Below, in pieces: positions 54,556-63,431 of a stretch of DNA of 64,000 bases. This DNA comes from Methylotuvimicrobium sp018830325 (GTDB taxonomy: Bacteria > Pseudomonadota > Gammaproteobacteria > Methylococcales > Methylomonadaceae), in the NCBI RefSeq assembly GCF_044788715.1, contig NZ_CP173170.1:2108001-2172000 (forward strand), in the 5' to 3' direction. The notes beneath the pieces are model-generated. The model saw only the letters and a list, made by a program, of their open reading frames with translations, had not been told where the DNA came from and searched no databases. Position 1 is the first letter of the stretch. Each line of letters begins with the position of its first letter. A program made the position numbers and the translations under genes.

Positions 54556-56649
54556 ATGGAAAAAGAAAACGAAATAGGCGAGGCGATTAATCTCGATAGT
54601 TATGATTTGTATCTCAATCGCGAGCTCAGTCTGCTCGAATTCAATCAAAGAGTCTTGGCGCAAGCCAAAGATTTCCGTGTTCCGTTACTGGAGCGGCTAA
54701 ATTATTTATGCATTTCCTGCTCGAATCTCGACGAGTTTTTCGAAGTCCGGGTCGCGAGTCTTTTGCAAATGGCTGAAATGGACCCTAAAGCCATCGGCGT
54801 CGACGGTTTGTCGCCGCATGAGCAACTCGAAAGGATTTCGGCCAAGGCGCATGATCTAGTCGAGGATCAGTATCGGGTCTTGAATGACATCTTGTTGCCG
54901 GCCTTGGCAGAGGAAAATATTCATTTTATCCGGCGGACGGAATGGACCGCTAAACAGCTCAAATGGTTGGAGAATTATTTTAACGAAGAATTGCTGCCGA
55001 TTTTAACGCCGGTCGGCTTGGATTCGGCGCATCCGTTTCCGCGAATTCTCAACAAAAGTTTGAATTTCATCATTTCGTTGACCGGTAAGGATGCCTTCGG
55101 CCGCAATAGCGGTCGGGCGGTTTTGCAAGCACCACGAGCCCTGCCGAGGATCATTCAATTGCCACCCGATGCGACCGGAAGCGGGCATCACGATTTTGTG
55201 TTTTTGTCGTCGATCATTCACGCCTTTGTCGATCAATTGTTCAATGGCATGAATGTCAAAGGCTGCTATCAGTTTCGGGTGACCCGTAATAGCGATTTCT
55301 TTGTCGATGACGATGCGATAGACGATTTATTGCTTGCGGTCGAAGGTGAATTGGCGATGCGCAATTACGGCGATGAAGTCAGGCTTGAGATTGCTTCGAA
55401 TTGCCCTGAAGAAACCGTCAATTTCCTCATGGCCCGTTTCGAATTGACGCCTGATCGCCTGTATTTGGTCGATGGCCCGGTCAATCTAAACCGCTTGCAG
55501 GCAATCATCAATCATGTGGAGCGGCCTGAGCTGAAATTTACGCCTTTCAAACCGGCTATTCCGTCGCAATTGGCTCGAAATAAAGATATTTTCGCCGCGA
55601 TCGAAAAGCAAGACATTCTTTTGCATCATCCGTTCGAATCGTTTTTACCTGTCGTCGAATTTTTGAAGCAGGCTGCCTCCGATTCCGATGTATTGGCGAT
55701 CAAGCAGACGTTGTATCGCACCGGTGCGGATTCGCCGATTGTTGGCGCATTGGTAAAAGCGGCCCGGGCCGGTAAGGAGGTTACTGTAGTGATCGAACTG
55801 CGCGCCCGGTTCGATGAAAAAGCCAATATTAATTTGGCTGCAAAGCTACAGGAAGCGGCCGTGCATGTCGTTTATGGAGTCGTGGGATATAAAACACATG
55901 CCAAAATGTGTCTGGTATTGCGTAAGGAGGGCAAGAAACTGCGTAATTATGTGCATCTCGGTAGCGGTAACTATCACCCCAAAACAGCATTGCTTTATAC
56001 CGATTATGGCTTGTTTTCCTGCGACAAGGAGCTTGGCGAAGACGTTCGCCGCGTATTCGCGCAATTGACCAGTCTCGGTAAAGTAACCAAACTGAATAAG
56101 TTATTGCAATCGCCTTTTACGCTGCATAGTGGTTTGATCGAAAAAATTGAGCGCGAAATTAATCATGCTCAAGCGGGAAAGCCGTCCGGAATTATTATTA
56201 AAGTTAACGCGGTAGTCGAACAACAGTTGACCAAAGCCTTGTATCGGGCCTCGCAGGCCGGTGTGAAAATCCATTTGATTGTCAGGGGTATTTGTTGTCT
56301 AAAACCCGGCATTCCAGGGGTTTCCGAAAACATTGAAGTTCGGTCTATTATCGGCCGATTCCTCGAGCATACCCGTGTTTATGCATTTGAAAACGACGGT
56401 AATCCGGAAATCTATGTTGCCAGCGCCGATATGATGGGGCGCAATATGTTCAAAAGAGTCGAGACTGGCTTTCCGATAGAAAATAAACGATTACATCAAC
56501 GGGTTAGAAGCGACTTAGAGTTATATTTAAAAGATAATTGTCAAGCATGGCTGTTACAGTCGGACGGCCAATATGTGCAATTGTCGCCTGGAGAAGAGGA
56601 AGAAGCGATTCAGGCCCAATCGGAGCTCTTGGTGTCATTGCAAAATTGA
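54556..56649 (+). CDS. ppk1: Polyphosphate kinase 1
   Basis: A 697-residue enzyme that builds polyphosphate from ATP and can run in reverse. The N domain opens LYLNRELSLLEFNQRVLAQA, followed by CISCSNLDEFFEVRVASLLQM. The catalytic domains contain VYGVVGYKTHAKMCLVLR, with the autophosphorylated His in THAKM (near residue 450), and HLGSGNYHPKTALLYTDYG (second conserved His). Length is normal for the family. It ends before a repeat-containing gap. Confidence 0.97.
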   Translation: MEKENEIGEAINLDSYDLYLNRELSLLEFNQRVLAQAKDFRVPLLERLNYLCISCSNLDEFFEVRVASLLQMAEMDPKAIGVDGLSPHEQLERISAKAHDLVEDQYRVLNDILLPALAEENIHFIRRTEWTAKQLKWLENYFNEELLPILTPVGLDSAHPFPRILNKSLNFIISLTGKDAFGRNSGRAVLQAPRALPRIIQLPPDATGSGHHDFVFLSSIIHAFVDQLFNGMNVKGCYQFRVTRNSDFFVDDDAIDDLLLAVEGELAMRNYGDEVRLEIASNCPEETVNFLMARFELTPDRLYLVDGPVNLNRLQAIINHVERPELKFTPFKPAIPSQLARNKDIFAAIEKQDILLHHPFESFLPVVEFLKQAASDSDVLAIKQTLYRTGADSPIVGALVKAARAGKEVTVVIELRARFDEKANINLAAKLQEAAVHVVYGVVGYKTHAKMCLVLRKEGKKLRNYVHLGSGNYHPKTALLYTDYGLFSCDKELGEDVRRVFAQLTSLGKVTKLNKLLQSPFTLHSGLIEKIEREINHAQAGKPSGIIIKVNAVVEQQLTKALYRASQAGVKIHLIVRGICCLKPGIPGVSENIEVRSIIGRFLEHTRVYAFENDGNPEIYVASADMMGRNMFKRVETGFPIENKRLHQRVRSDLELYLKDNCQAWLLQSDGQYVQLSPGEEEEAIQAQSELLVSLQN

Positions 56650-56737
56650 GGCTGAGCGCTCTTACCGGCATGTTTTTCAAGTCATAAAGCATGCTTCTAT
56701 AGCCTAAGAGACGGCTTGCCAAGGTCAGTAGTCATTG

Positions 56738-56972
56738 GCGCCAACTTAAGTAACGTTCATGAAGGCCCAGCAATCGCCAGGCAAATGAAAGTGCAAACTG
56801 TGGTGGGTGCGGTCACTCGCCCGACAGGACGCCGTGAATACGTCCATGTAGGCTCGGCGGCGGCTATCCCTGCCGCCGACGCCTGTCGGTCGAGCAACCG
56901 CACCCTCCTCGGAACCGGTGTTGTTTTTCATAAAGCGGCAAATGCACCATAGAATGAGCGCTAAGTTGGCGC
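56738..56972. repeat. MITE-like relative without the palindrome (copy 7)
   Basis: The core 56804-56907 has inverted arms GGGTGCGGTCACTCGCCCGACAGG and CCTGTCGGTCGAGCAACCGCACCC, and the CGTGAATACGTCCATGTAGGC segment also found beside the hairpin in other copies. The 64-bp palindrome is missing. Outside it, GCGCCAACTTA (56738-56748) and TAAGTTGGCGC (56962-56972) form another inverted pair, and GGTCAGTAG occurs at both ends. It fills the gap between ppk1 and folP. Confidence 0.6.
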
Positions 56973-56993
56973 TTATGAGGTCAGTAGTTGGCG

Positions 56994-57830
56994 TCATGGC
57001 TTGATTGGTAATCTCCGTTGTTTGATCGCCCAGGCGACGTCGACCGCCTGCCTATTTTCTTTGATATCGTGGACGCGGAATAGCTTGACGCCGGCCATGA
57101 CGCCCAATGCCGTGGTGACGGCTGTGGCGGTGATCAACTCGGTGGGCTCGGCGACATCCAAAATAGAACCCATGAAGCGCTTACGGCTAGTGCCCAGCAA
57201 AACCGGATAGCCGCTTTCGACGAAGCGATCCAAATGTGCCAATAAATCCAGATTGTCTTGTTTGCGTTTACCGAAACCGATGCCGGGGTCGATCGCAATA
57301 TTGCTTCGATCAACGCCTTGTCCGATTGCTTGATTGATACGCTTCATCAAATGATTCAGCACTTCGCCTACTACATCTAGGTAATGAGGCTGATCCTGCA
57401 TCGTTTTGGGGGAGCCTTGTTTGTGCATCAGAATAATCGGAATCTGACGTTTTGCGGCTAAATCAAAAATCATGGCGTCGTCTTCGCCCGCCGATATATC
57501 GTTGATGATATCGGCGCCGGCCGACAGTGCTGCTTCGGCGACCGAGCTCTGAGTCGTATCGATACTGATCAGGCTATCCGAAGCAAGATGTTTTCGGATG
57601 GCTTCGATGACAGGCACTACGCGTTCGATTTGTTGCGAGGCGCTCACCGGATCGGAGCCGGGGCGGGTCGATTCGCCGCCGATATCGATGATGTCGGCGC
57701 CTTCGGCGAGCATCTTGCGGCATTGCTCCAATGCGTTATCTAGGCGGTAATGTCGCCCGCCGTCGGAAAAGCTGTCAGGCGTGACATTTAAAATGCCCAT
57801 GATCAGCGGTTTTTCTATCGTGTTAAACAT
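56994..57830 (-). CDS. folP: Dihydropteroate synthase
   Basis: About 278 residues from MFNTIEKPLIMGILNVTPDSFSDGG at 57830; the upstream open frame is not family-like. This folate enzyme joins p-aminobenzoate to dihydropterin pyrophosphate. NVTPDSFSDGG (residues 14-24), IIDIGGESTRPG (near 52) and ADIINDISAG (near 107) are the three DHPS signatures, with IDPGIGFGKRKQDNL near residue 188. It diverges from the H4MPT-cofactor operon, which also contains a DHPS-fold gene. Confidence 0.96.
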   Translation of the reverse strand: MFNTIEKPLIMGILNVTPDSFSDGGRHYRLDNALEQCRKMLAEGADIIDIGGESTRPGSDPVSASQQIERVVPVIEAIRKHLASDSLISIDTTQSSVAEAALSAGADIINDISAGEDDAMIFDLAAKRQIPIILMHKQGSPKTMQDQPHYLDVVGEVLNHLMKRINQAIGQGVDRSNIAIDPGIGFGKRKQDNLDLLAHLDRFVESGYPVLLGTSRKRFMGSILDVAEPTELITATAVTTALGVMAGVKLFRVHDIKENRQAVDVAWAIKQRRLPIKP

Positions 57831-57850
57831 AAATAAAATTTCGGCGGTAT

Positions 57851-57880
57851 TTGAAGTGGTCTTTGATGATCGGGTATAAT
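57851..57880 (+). promoter_or_regulatory. Sigma-70-like promoter for the C1 cofactor operon
   Basis: TTGAAG (57851-57856), an 18-bp spacer and TATAAT (57875-57880) lie 30 bp before the first start codon of the operon and between it and the divergent folP. Confidence 0.6.
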
Positions 57881-57909
57881 AACGGACTATTTCAATTTTG
57901 ATCGAATAA

Positions 57910-58455
57910 ATGGATAAACCGCGTTTAGCTTGGGCCGTCACCGGCTCCGGGCATTATATCGAAGAGTGTCTGGAATTTTTGATGACATTGGACGATGTCG
58001 ATCTTTACTTGAGCCAAGCGGGCGAGGAGGTTTTAAAGATGTACGGCATTAAACTTGACGAGGTTCGCGCCCGAATGCCGGTTTTTCGCGATAAAGCCGC
58101 TTCGTCGCCACCGGTCGGTCGTTTTTATACCGGTTATTATCATAGTTTCGTGATGGCGCCGACGACCTCAAACACCGTAGCCAAATGCATATTGGGCATT
58201 GCCGATTCGCTGGTGACCAATCTTTATTCTCAAGCAGGCAAATGCCGCGTCCCCAGTATCGTCTATCCATGCGACATCGCACCCGAAATGGAAACCACCG
58301 CGCCGGGTGGTAAGAAGGTTATGGTATATCCGCGCCCGGTCGATTTGGACGCGACCGATAAACTGCGCGCCTTTCCGTATACGCAAGTCGTCGAAAGCGT
58401 CGACGAATTAAGCGAAGCGGTCAATCGGCGCCTGAAAACGTTGGGCCTGGTATGA
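57910..58455 (+). CDS. Dihydromethanopterin reductase-like flavoprotein (DmrB/AfpA family)
   Basis: A 181-residue protein of the archaeoflavoprotein group. It opens PRLAWAVTGSGHYIEECLEFL, the flavin phosphate-binding region, and has APTTSNTVAKCILGIADSLVTNLYSQAGK near residue 82, typical of FMN proteins in the Dfp/flavoprotein fold. Family members include Methanosarcina DmrB, which reduces dihydromethanopterin to H4MPT. In methylotrophs such genes sit in tetrahydromethanopterin cofactor clusters. It overlaps the next gene by 4 bp (ATGA). Confidence 0.82.
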   Translation: MDKPRLAWAVTGSGHYIEECLEFLMTLDDVDLYLSQAGEEVLKMYGIKLDEVRARMPVFRDKAASSPPVGRFYTGYYHSFVMAPTTSNTVAKCILGIADSLVTNLYSQAGKCRVPSIVYPCDIAPEMETTAPGGKKVMVYPRPVDLDATDKLRAFPYTQVVESVDELSEAVNRRLKTLGLV

Positions 58456-59840
58456 GCGAGCACATCTTGTTTTTGACCGGAAAATTGGCCGAAAAACAAT
58501 TACACCAGATTCTGGAAAAAATGCAGCCGGAGTTTACCTATACGGTACATCAGTTGGGCATTAAAGTCGCAGCGTTGATGACCACGGACATGATTTGCCG
58601 TCGTCTCAAGGAAACTTATCAAGCCGACCGAATGATCCTACCCGGAAGATGCCGGGGGGATCTGGACAAGGTGATACAACAATTCGGTTTACCGGTCGAG
58701 CGCGGCCCCGATGAGTTAAAAGACTTGCCCCTATTTTTCGGCAAGGAAGCGCACAAGCCCGATCTTAGCGATTATCGCGTGAAAATTTTTGCCGAAATCG
58801 TCGACGCGCCGAATGTTTCAGTCGAAGAGGTCGTCGAGCGGGCGCATTATTACCGGCGTCACGGCGCCGATGTGATCGATATCGGTTGTTTGCCGGGAAC
58901 GCCGTTCCCGCATATGGAAGCCATTATCCGAACATTAAAGCAGGAAGGCTTCACGGTTAGCATCGATTCGCTCGAAGCCGACGACTTGCTCAGAGGCGGC
59001 AAGGCCGGCGCCGATTTCATGTTGAGTCTGCATGAAGGAACACTCTGGGTCGCCGATGAAGTCGAAACAACGCCGATTCTGATTCCGGAAATTCATGAAG
59101 ACTTGGCATCGCTGGATCGAGCGATCGAAACCCTGCAGGCTAAAAATCGCGTGTTCCTGGTCGATCCTATCTTGGACCCGTTGCATTTCGGTTTCACGCA
59201 ATCGGTGGTGCGTTATCATCAGGTACGGCAAAAGTATCCCGATATCGAGATTATGATGGGCGTCGGTAATATCACCGAATTGACGCATGCCGACACGGTC
59301 GGCATGAACGCGCTTTTATTGGGCATTTGCTCGGAACTCGATATCAACGCAATTCTGGCGACTGAAGTCAGCAAACATGCTTGCCGGGCAGTCAAGGAAG
59401 CCGATTTGGCGCGGCGCATCATGCATGCCGCCAAGCAAAATAATATGTTACCCAAGCATATCGACTCGGGATTGATGGCGCTGCATGAAACCTCGCCGTT
59501 TCCCTATACGCTCGATGAGATCAAAGAATTGGCCGGCGAGATCACCGATCCGAGCTACCGCATTCAAACCAGTCGCGAAGGTCTGCATATTTTTAACCGA
59601 GACGGTTTTCATTCGGCGACAGACCCGTTTGATTTATATCCGAAACTCGGCGTTGAAAACGACGGCGGTCACGCCTTTTATTTAGGCGTCGAACTTGCGC
59701 GCGCCGAAATCGCCTGGCAACTCGGCAAACGTTTCAATCAAGACGAGGCCTTGAGCTGGGGCTGCGCGACCGATCTATCCGAGCCGACGGTCGATTTGCA
59801 CAGCTTTAAACCGGCCGGCACGACGCTAAAGAAAAATTAA
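58452..59840 (+). CDS. Dihydropteroate synthase-related protein (DUF6513), H4MPT biosynthesis
   Basis: A 462-residue protein. The N-terminal region (MSEHILFLTGKLAEKQLHQIL...) is the DUF6513 domain. A DHPS-like TIM barrel follows from about residue 105 (VKIFAEIVDAPN, ADVIDIGCLPGTPFPH, FTVSIDSLEADDLLRGGKAGADFMLSL). It resembles the archaeal and methylotroph DHPS-related proteins proposed to act in methanopterin formation, and is distinct from folP. It is coupled to the flavoprotein gene upstream and lies 4 bp before the DUF447 gene. Confidence 0.85.
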   Translation: MSEHILFLTGKLAEKQLHQILEKMQPEFTYTVHQLGIKVAALMTTDMICRRLKETYQADRMILPGRCRGDLDKVIQQFGLPVERGPDELKDLPLFFGKEAHKPDLSDYRVKIFAEIVDAPNVSVEEVVERAHYYRRHGADVIDIGCLPGTPFPHMEAIIRTLKQEGFTVSIDSLEADDLLRGGKAGADFMLSLHEGTLWVADEVETTPILIPEIHEDLASLDRAIETLQAKNRVFLVDPILDPLHFGFTQSVVRYHQVRQKYPDIEIMMGVGNITELTHADTVGMNALLLGICSELDINAILATEVSKHACRAVKEADLARRIMHAAKQNNMLPKHIDSGLMALHETSPFPYTLDEIKELAGEITDPSYRIQTSREGLHIFNRDGFHSATDPFDLYPKLGVENDGGHAFYLGVELARAEIAWQLGKRFNQDEALSWGCATDLSEPTVDLHSFKPAGTTLKKN

Positions 59841-59844
59841 ACCG

Positions 59845-60408
59845 ATGATTTTAGAAACGATAGTCACCACACAAAATTCAGAAGGCAGGGCGCATATTGC
59901 GCCAATGGGTATTCATCGGCACGATGAAGAGTTGATTATTTTGCCGTTTCGGCCGTCGACCACGCTCGACAATCTCTTGTTCAGCGGCCATGCCGTGATC
60001 AATTATTGCGACGATGTCAGGGTGTTTGCCGGTTGTTTGACGGGGCGGCGCGATTGGCCTTTGATCGAGGCCGAGAAGATTCCCGGTAAGGTCTTGACAT
60101 GCGCATTGGCGCATAGCGAAGTCGAAGTGGTCCGTGTCGAAGAAGATGCTTTGAGGCCGAAACTGTTTTGCAAAATTATTCATACGGTCAACCATGCGCC
60201 ATTCATGGGTTTCAACCGGGCCCAGTATTCGGTCTTGGAAGCGGCGATTTTGGTCAGTCGGCTGGGTATGTTGCCGCAAGAAAAAATCGATGCGGAACTG
60301 GGCTATCTTAAAATCGGCCTCGAAAAAACCGCCGGCCCGAAGGAGCTCGAGGCGTGGTCTTGGTTAATGGCGGTCATCGAACAGCACAAACGAGAGAAGC
60401 ACGCATGA
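59845..60408 (+). CDS. DUF447 domain-containing protein, C1-cofactor biosynthesis
   Basis: A 187-residue protein beginning ILETIVTTQNSEGRAHIAPMGI, a split-barrel FMN-binding-type opening characteristic of DUF447. INYCDDVRVFAGCLTGRRDW near residue 51 and NHAPFMGFNRAQYSVLEAAILVSRLGML near residue 113 are also typical. Homologues occur in the H4MPT gene clusters of Methylobacterium and other methylotrophs (orf7-type) and in archaea. The reaction is not known to me. It overlaps the MfnB-like gene by ATGA. Confidence 0.85.
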   Translation: MILETIVTTQNSEGRAHIAPMGIHRHDEELIILPFRPSTTLDNLLFSGHAVINYCDDVRVFAGCLTGRRDWPLIEAEKIPGKVLTCALAHSEVEVVRVEEDALRPKLFCKIIHTVNHAPFMGFNRAQYSVLEAAILVSRLGMLPQEKIDAELGYLKIGLEKTAGPKELEAWSWLMAVIEQHKREKHA

Positions 60409-61085
60409 CCGGGATGCTCGCCAGTGTCAGCAAGCTCGATGAAGCGCTGAGGATCTTAAATTTCGAAGTCGATATCGTCGACTTGAAGCAGCCTTCCCAA
60501 GGCGCGTTGGGTGCTCTGGATACCATGACGGTTGCACGCATCGTCAAGGCAATCAATGGACAATGCCCAATCAGCGCGACGGTCGGCGATTTACCGATGA
60601 TTCCGGAAGTCATCGTGAGCGCGGTAGCGGATATGGCGGCGACCGGAGTCGATTATATCAAGATTGGTTTTTTCCCCGGCGGCGATTGGCAAGGCACGCT
60701 GGATGCATTGATGCCATTGGCTCAAGCCGGGTTGGCGTTAATCGGGGTCATGTTTGCCGATAGCGAACCCGAATTACATTACGTGGCCGCGTTCAAACAA
60801 GCCTGTTTCAAGGGTGTAATGCTGGATACGATGGACAAAAGTTCGGGTTCCTTACCTCATGTGTTGACTGATGATGCGATTGCGGGGTTTGTAGCTAAAT
60901 GCAATGAACTCAGACTGTTATGCGGACTTGCCGGGTCACTAAGAGCCGAGGATGTGCCTGATTTGTTACGCCATAAACCCGATTATTTAGGTTTTCGAGG
61001 CGCTTTGTGTAGGCGACACGATAGAACCTCGCATTTGGATGATAATGCGATACTTGCGGTTAAAAAAGCGTTTTTACAGGGTTAG
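60405..61085 (+). CDS. MfnB-like (5-formylfuran-3-yl)methyl phosphate synthase
   Basis: About 226 residues from MTGMLASVSKLDEAL at 60405; earlier in-frame starts are inside DUF447. It is a TIM-barrel protein. VDLKQPSQGALGA (Lys28), DYIKIGFF (Lys86) and LDTMDKSSG (Asp141, Lys145) match in spacing the catalytic Lys and Asp residues of archaeal MfnB, which builds the furan ring from two glyceraldehyde-3-phosphates for methanofuran. In methylotrophs the corresponding cofactor is methylofuran. This is the last gene of the four-gene operon. Confidence 0.85.
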   Translation: MTGMLASVSKLDEALRILNFEVDIVDLKQPSQGALGALDTMTVARIVKAINGQCPISATVGDLPMIPEVIVSAVADMAATGVDYIKIGFFPGGDWQGTLDALMPLAQAGLALIGVMFADSEPELHYVAAFKQACFKGVMLDTMDKSSGSLPHVLTDDAIAGFVAKCNELRLLCGLAGSLRAEDVPDLLRHKPDYLGFRGALCRRHDRTSHLDDNAILAVKKAFLQG

Positions 61086-61113
61086 GTGGAAGTGGGTAGG
61101 TCGAGCGTAAATC

Positions 61114-62343
61114 ATGAAAAATAAAATGCCGATCACCACAAAAATTTTGATTGCGATGTGCTTGGGGCTATTGGCAGGAAGCGCGATCAATGCTTTCGGA
61201 CATGATAATGGTGCGATTCGGGAATATCTTGTCGACGGCTTGTTTCATGTGGTCGGCGCGTCGTTTATCAATGCCTTGAAAATGTTGGTCGTGCCGTTGG
61301 TCAGCTTTTCGCTGATTTGCGGTGTATGCGGCATCGGCGATATCGCAGCGCTAGGTCGTATCGGCATTAAAGCCTTTGGTTTGTATTTGTTGACGACCGG
61401 CCTTGCGATTGCCTTGGCCTTGTTGCTTGCCGTTTCGGTCGGTCCTGGGCGCGATTTCGAACGTAGCGGCGATACCACTGAATTCAGCGCGCCCGAAGCG
61501 CCCGGTTTGACTGAAGTGCTGATCGGGATCGTGCCGAGCAATCCGGTTAATGCGTTCGCCGAAGGTAATATGCTGCAGATCATCTTTTTTGTGATTCTTT
61601 TTGCGATCGCGATGATGATGGCGGGCGAAGTCGGTTTCCAATTGTTGAGAACCGCCGAGCAATTGAACGAAGTCATGATGAAACTCGTGATGCTGGTTAT
61701 GGAATTTGCGCCGATCGGGGTTTTTTGTTTAATCGCGAAGAGTTTTTCCGAACAGGGTATCGGTTTGATCGTGCCGATGCTGGGTTATTTTTCGGTGGTT
61801 ATCGCCAGTTTGTTTCTCCATACTACGCTTACGTTGTGTTTACTGTTATGGCTGATGACGCGGATGAATCCATGGGAGTTCATGAAAAAAATGCGTCCGG
61901 TGCATATCTTCGCCTTTAGTACGGCCAGTTCCAATGCGACGATTCCGGTCAATTTGCGTGTCGTTGAACACGATTTGGGCGTGCCGAACTCGACCGCGGC
62001 TTTTACGATCCCGCTTGGTGCGACGATCAACATGGACGGTACCGCGATTATGCAGGGCGTCGCGACAGTATTTATCGCCAATGTCTACGGCATCGAACTC
62101 GGTTTGATGCAATATTTAACCGTGATCGGCATGTCGATATTGGCATCGATCGGCACGGCAGGCGTGCCCGGCGTCGGATTAATCATGCTGGCGATGGTAT
62201 TCAATCAAGTCGGGCTGCCGGTCGAGGGCATTGCCTTGATTTTAGGCGTGGATCGGCTTTTGGACATGCTTCGAACGGTCGTCAACGTGACTGGCGATGC
62301 GGCCGTGACCTGTATCGTCGCTAAGGGAGAGCATCGCCACTAG
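61114..62343 (+). CDS. Dicarboxylate/amino acid:cation symporter (DAACS, GltP/DctA family)
   Basis: A 409-residue inner-membrane protein with eight membrane helices and two re-entrant hairpins. Family signatures are FSTASSNATIPVNL (the serine-rich hairpin near residue 269), IPLGATINMDGTAIMQG (NMDGT near residue 307) and GVPGVGLIMLAMVF near residue 350. It probably imports dicarboxylates or amino acids with Na+ or H+. It lies 28 bp after the mfnB-like gene on the same strand but is not obviously part of that pathway. Confidence 0.9.
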   Translation: MKNKMPITTKILIAMCLGLLAGSAINAFGHDNGAIREYLVDGLFHVVGASFINALKMLVVPLVSFSLICGVCGIGDIAALGRIGIKAFGLYLLTTGLAIALALLLAVSVGPGRDFERSGDTTEFSAPEAPGLTEVLIGIVPSNPVNAFAEGNMLQIIFFVILFAIAMMMAGEVGFQLLRTAEQLNEVMMKLVMLVMEFAPIGVFCLIAKSFSEQGIGLIVPMLGYFSVVIASLFLHTTLTLCLLLWLMTRMNPWEFMKKMRPVHIFAFSTASSNATIPVNLRVVEHDLGVPNSTAAFTIPLGATINMDGTAIMQGVATVFIANVYGIELGLMQYLTVIGMSILASIGTAGVPGVGLIMLAMVFNQVGLPVEGIALILGVDRLLDMLRTVVNVTGDAAVTCIVAKGEHRH

Positions 62344-62498
62344 GCTACATCCTAGCCGAACATATCCCCCGTCTTTAGGAAATTAGACGCCTTTTCGATA
62401 AGACTAGGCGTAATAATCCAGCGGCGCCAAGCCTAGACGCTACAGCAGTTGATTACGCGCGGTTGTTAATTTTAAAAGATGGGATTTGTCTGTTTGCT

Positions 62499-62507
62499 TG
62501 TTATAAT
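62499..62507 (+). promoter_or_regulatory. Extended -10 promoter of dapA-bamC
   Basis: TG-T-TATAAT lies 43 bp before the dapA start codon; a -35 element is weak, as expected of extended -10 promoters. Confidence 0.45.
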
Positions 62508-62550
62508 GCTCGGTATTTTTACAATTGCTTAACAGGTTCGAGAGATTGGG

Positions 62551-63426
62551 ATGATTCAAGGCAGTATCGTAGCGCTGGTTACACCGATGATGGAAAATGG
62601 TTCGATTGACAAGGACAGCTTAAAAAAATTGATCGAATTTCATATCGATCAAGGTACGGACTCGATTGTTGCAGTCGGTACGACAGGCGAGTCGGCAACG
62701 CTCGACGAAGACGAGCATTGCGATTTTATTAAATCAGTTGTCGATTATGCCGGCGGCAGGATTCCAATCATCGCTGGGACTGGCGCCAATTCGACGACAG
62801 AGGCGATCGAATTAACGAATAGAGCGAAAGAAGTCGGTGCCGATGCCTGTCTTCTGGTGACGCCTTACTACAACAAACCGACACAAGAAGGTTTGTATTT
62901 ACATTTTAAAGTCGTTGCCGAGGCGGTCGATATTCCGCAAATTCTCTATAATGTCCCGGGACGCACGGCTTGCGATATGCTGCCGGAAACGGTGGCTCGC
63001 TTGTCTGTTATCGACAATATTGTCGGTATTAAGGAGGCTTCCGGTAAATTGGAAAGGGTTAAGCGCTTACGCGACTTATGCGGCGACAAATTTGCGTTGT
63101 ATACCGGCGATGATGCGACAAGCTGTGAATTTTGTTTACTAGGCGGTAATGGCACGATCACTGTAACCGGCAATGTTGCGCCGAGATTGGTCCATGAAAT
63201 GATAACCGCCGCGATTGACGGCGATCGCGAGACCGCCCTGGCCATCGATGCAAAATTAACCGGATTGCACAAGCAGTTGTTCATTCAATCGAATCCGATA
63301 CCGGTTAAATGGGCATTGATGGAAATGGGTATGATTCAAAAAGGTATCCGTTTGCCGTTAACTTGGCTGACCGAAGAGTGTTATGAGCCGGTGCGCGCTG
63401 CCATGCGTCAGGCGGAGTTGATTTGA
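62551..63426 (+). CDS. dapA: 4-hydroxy-tetrahydrodipicolinate synthase
   Basis: A 291-residue TIM-barrel enzyme that condenses pyruvate with aspartate semialdehyde in lysine and diaminopimelate synthesis. Lys161 in VGIKEASG forms the Schiff base; Tyr133 (ILYNVPGR) and Thr44/Thr45 (AVGTTGESATL) complete the relay, at the same numbers as in E. coli. Length is typical. The next gene is bamC, a gene order shared with E. coli. Confidence 0.97.
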   Translation: MIQGSIVALVTPMMENGSIDKDSLKKLIEFHIDQGTDSIVAVGTTGESATLDEDEHCDFIKSVVDYAGGRIPIIAGTGANSTTEAIELTNRAKEVGADACLLVTPYYNKPTQEGLYLHFKVVAEAVDIPQILYNVPGRTACDMLPETVARLSVIDNIVGIKEASGKLERVKRLRDLCGDKFALYTGDDATSCEFCLLGGNGTITVTGNVAPRLVHEMITAAIDGDRETALAIDAKLTGLHKQLFIQSNPIPVKWALMEMGMIQKGIRLPLTWLTEECYEPVRAAMRQAELI

Positions 63427-63431
63427 AATTC

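Noticed and set aside
56716..56997. Short open frames on both strands between ppk1 and folP
   Set aside because: They are translations of the MITE-like repeat.
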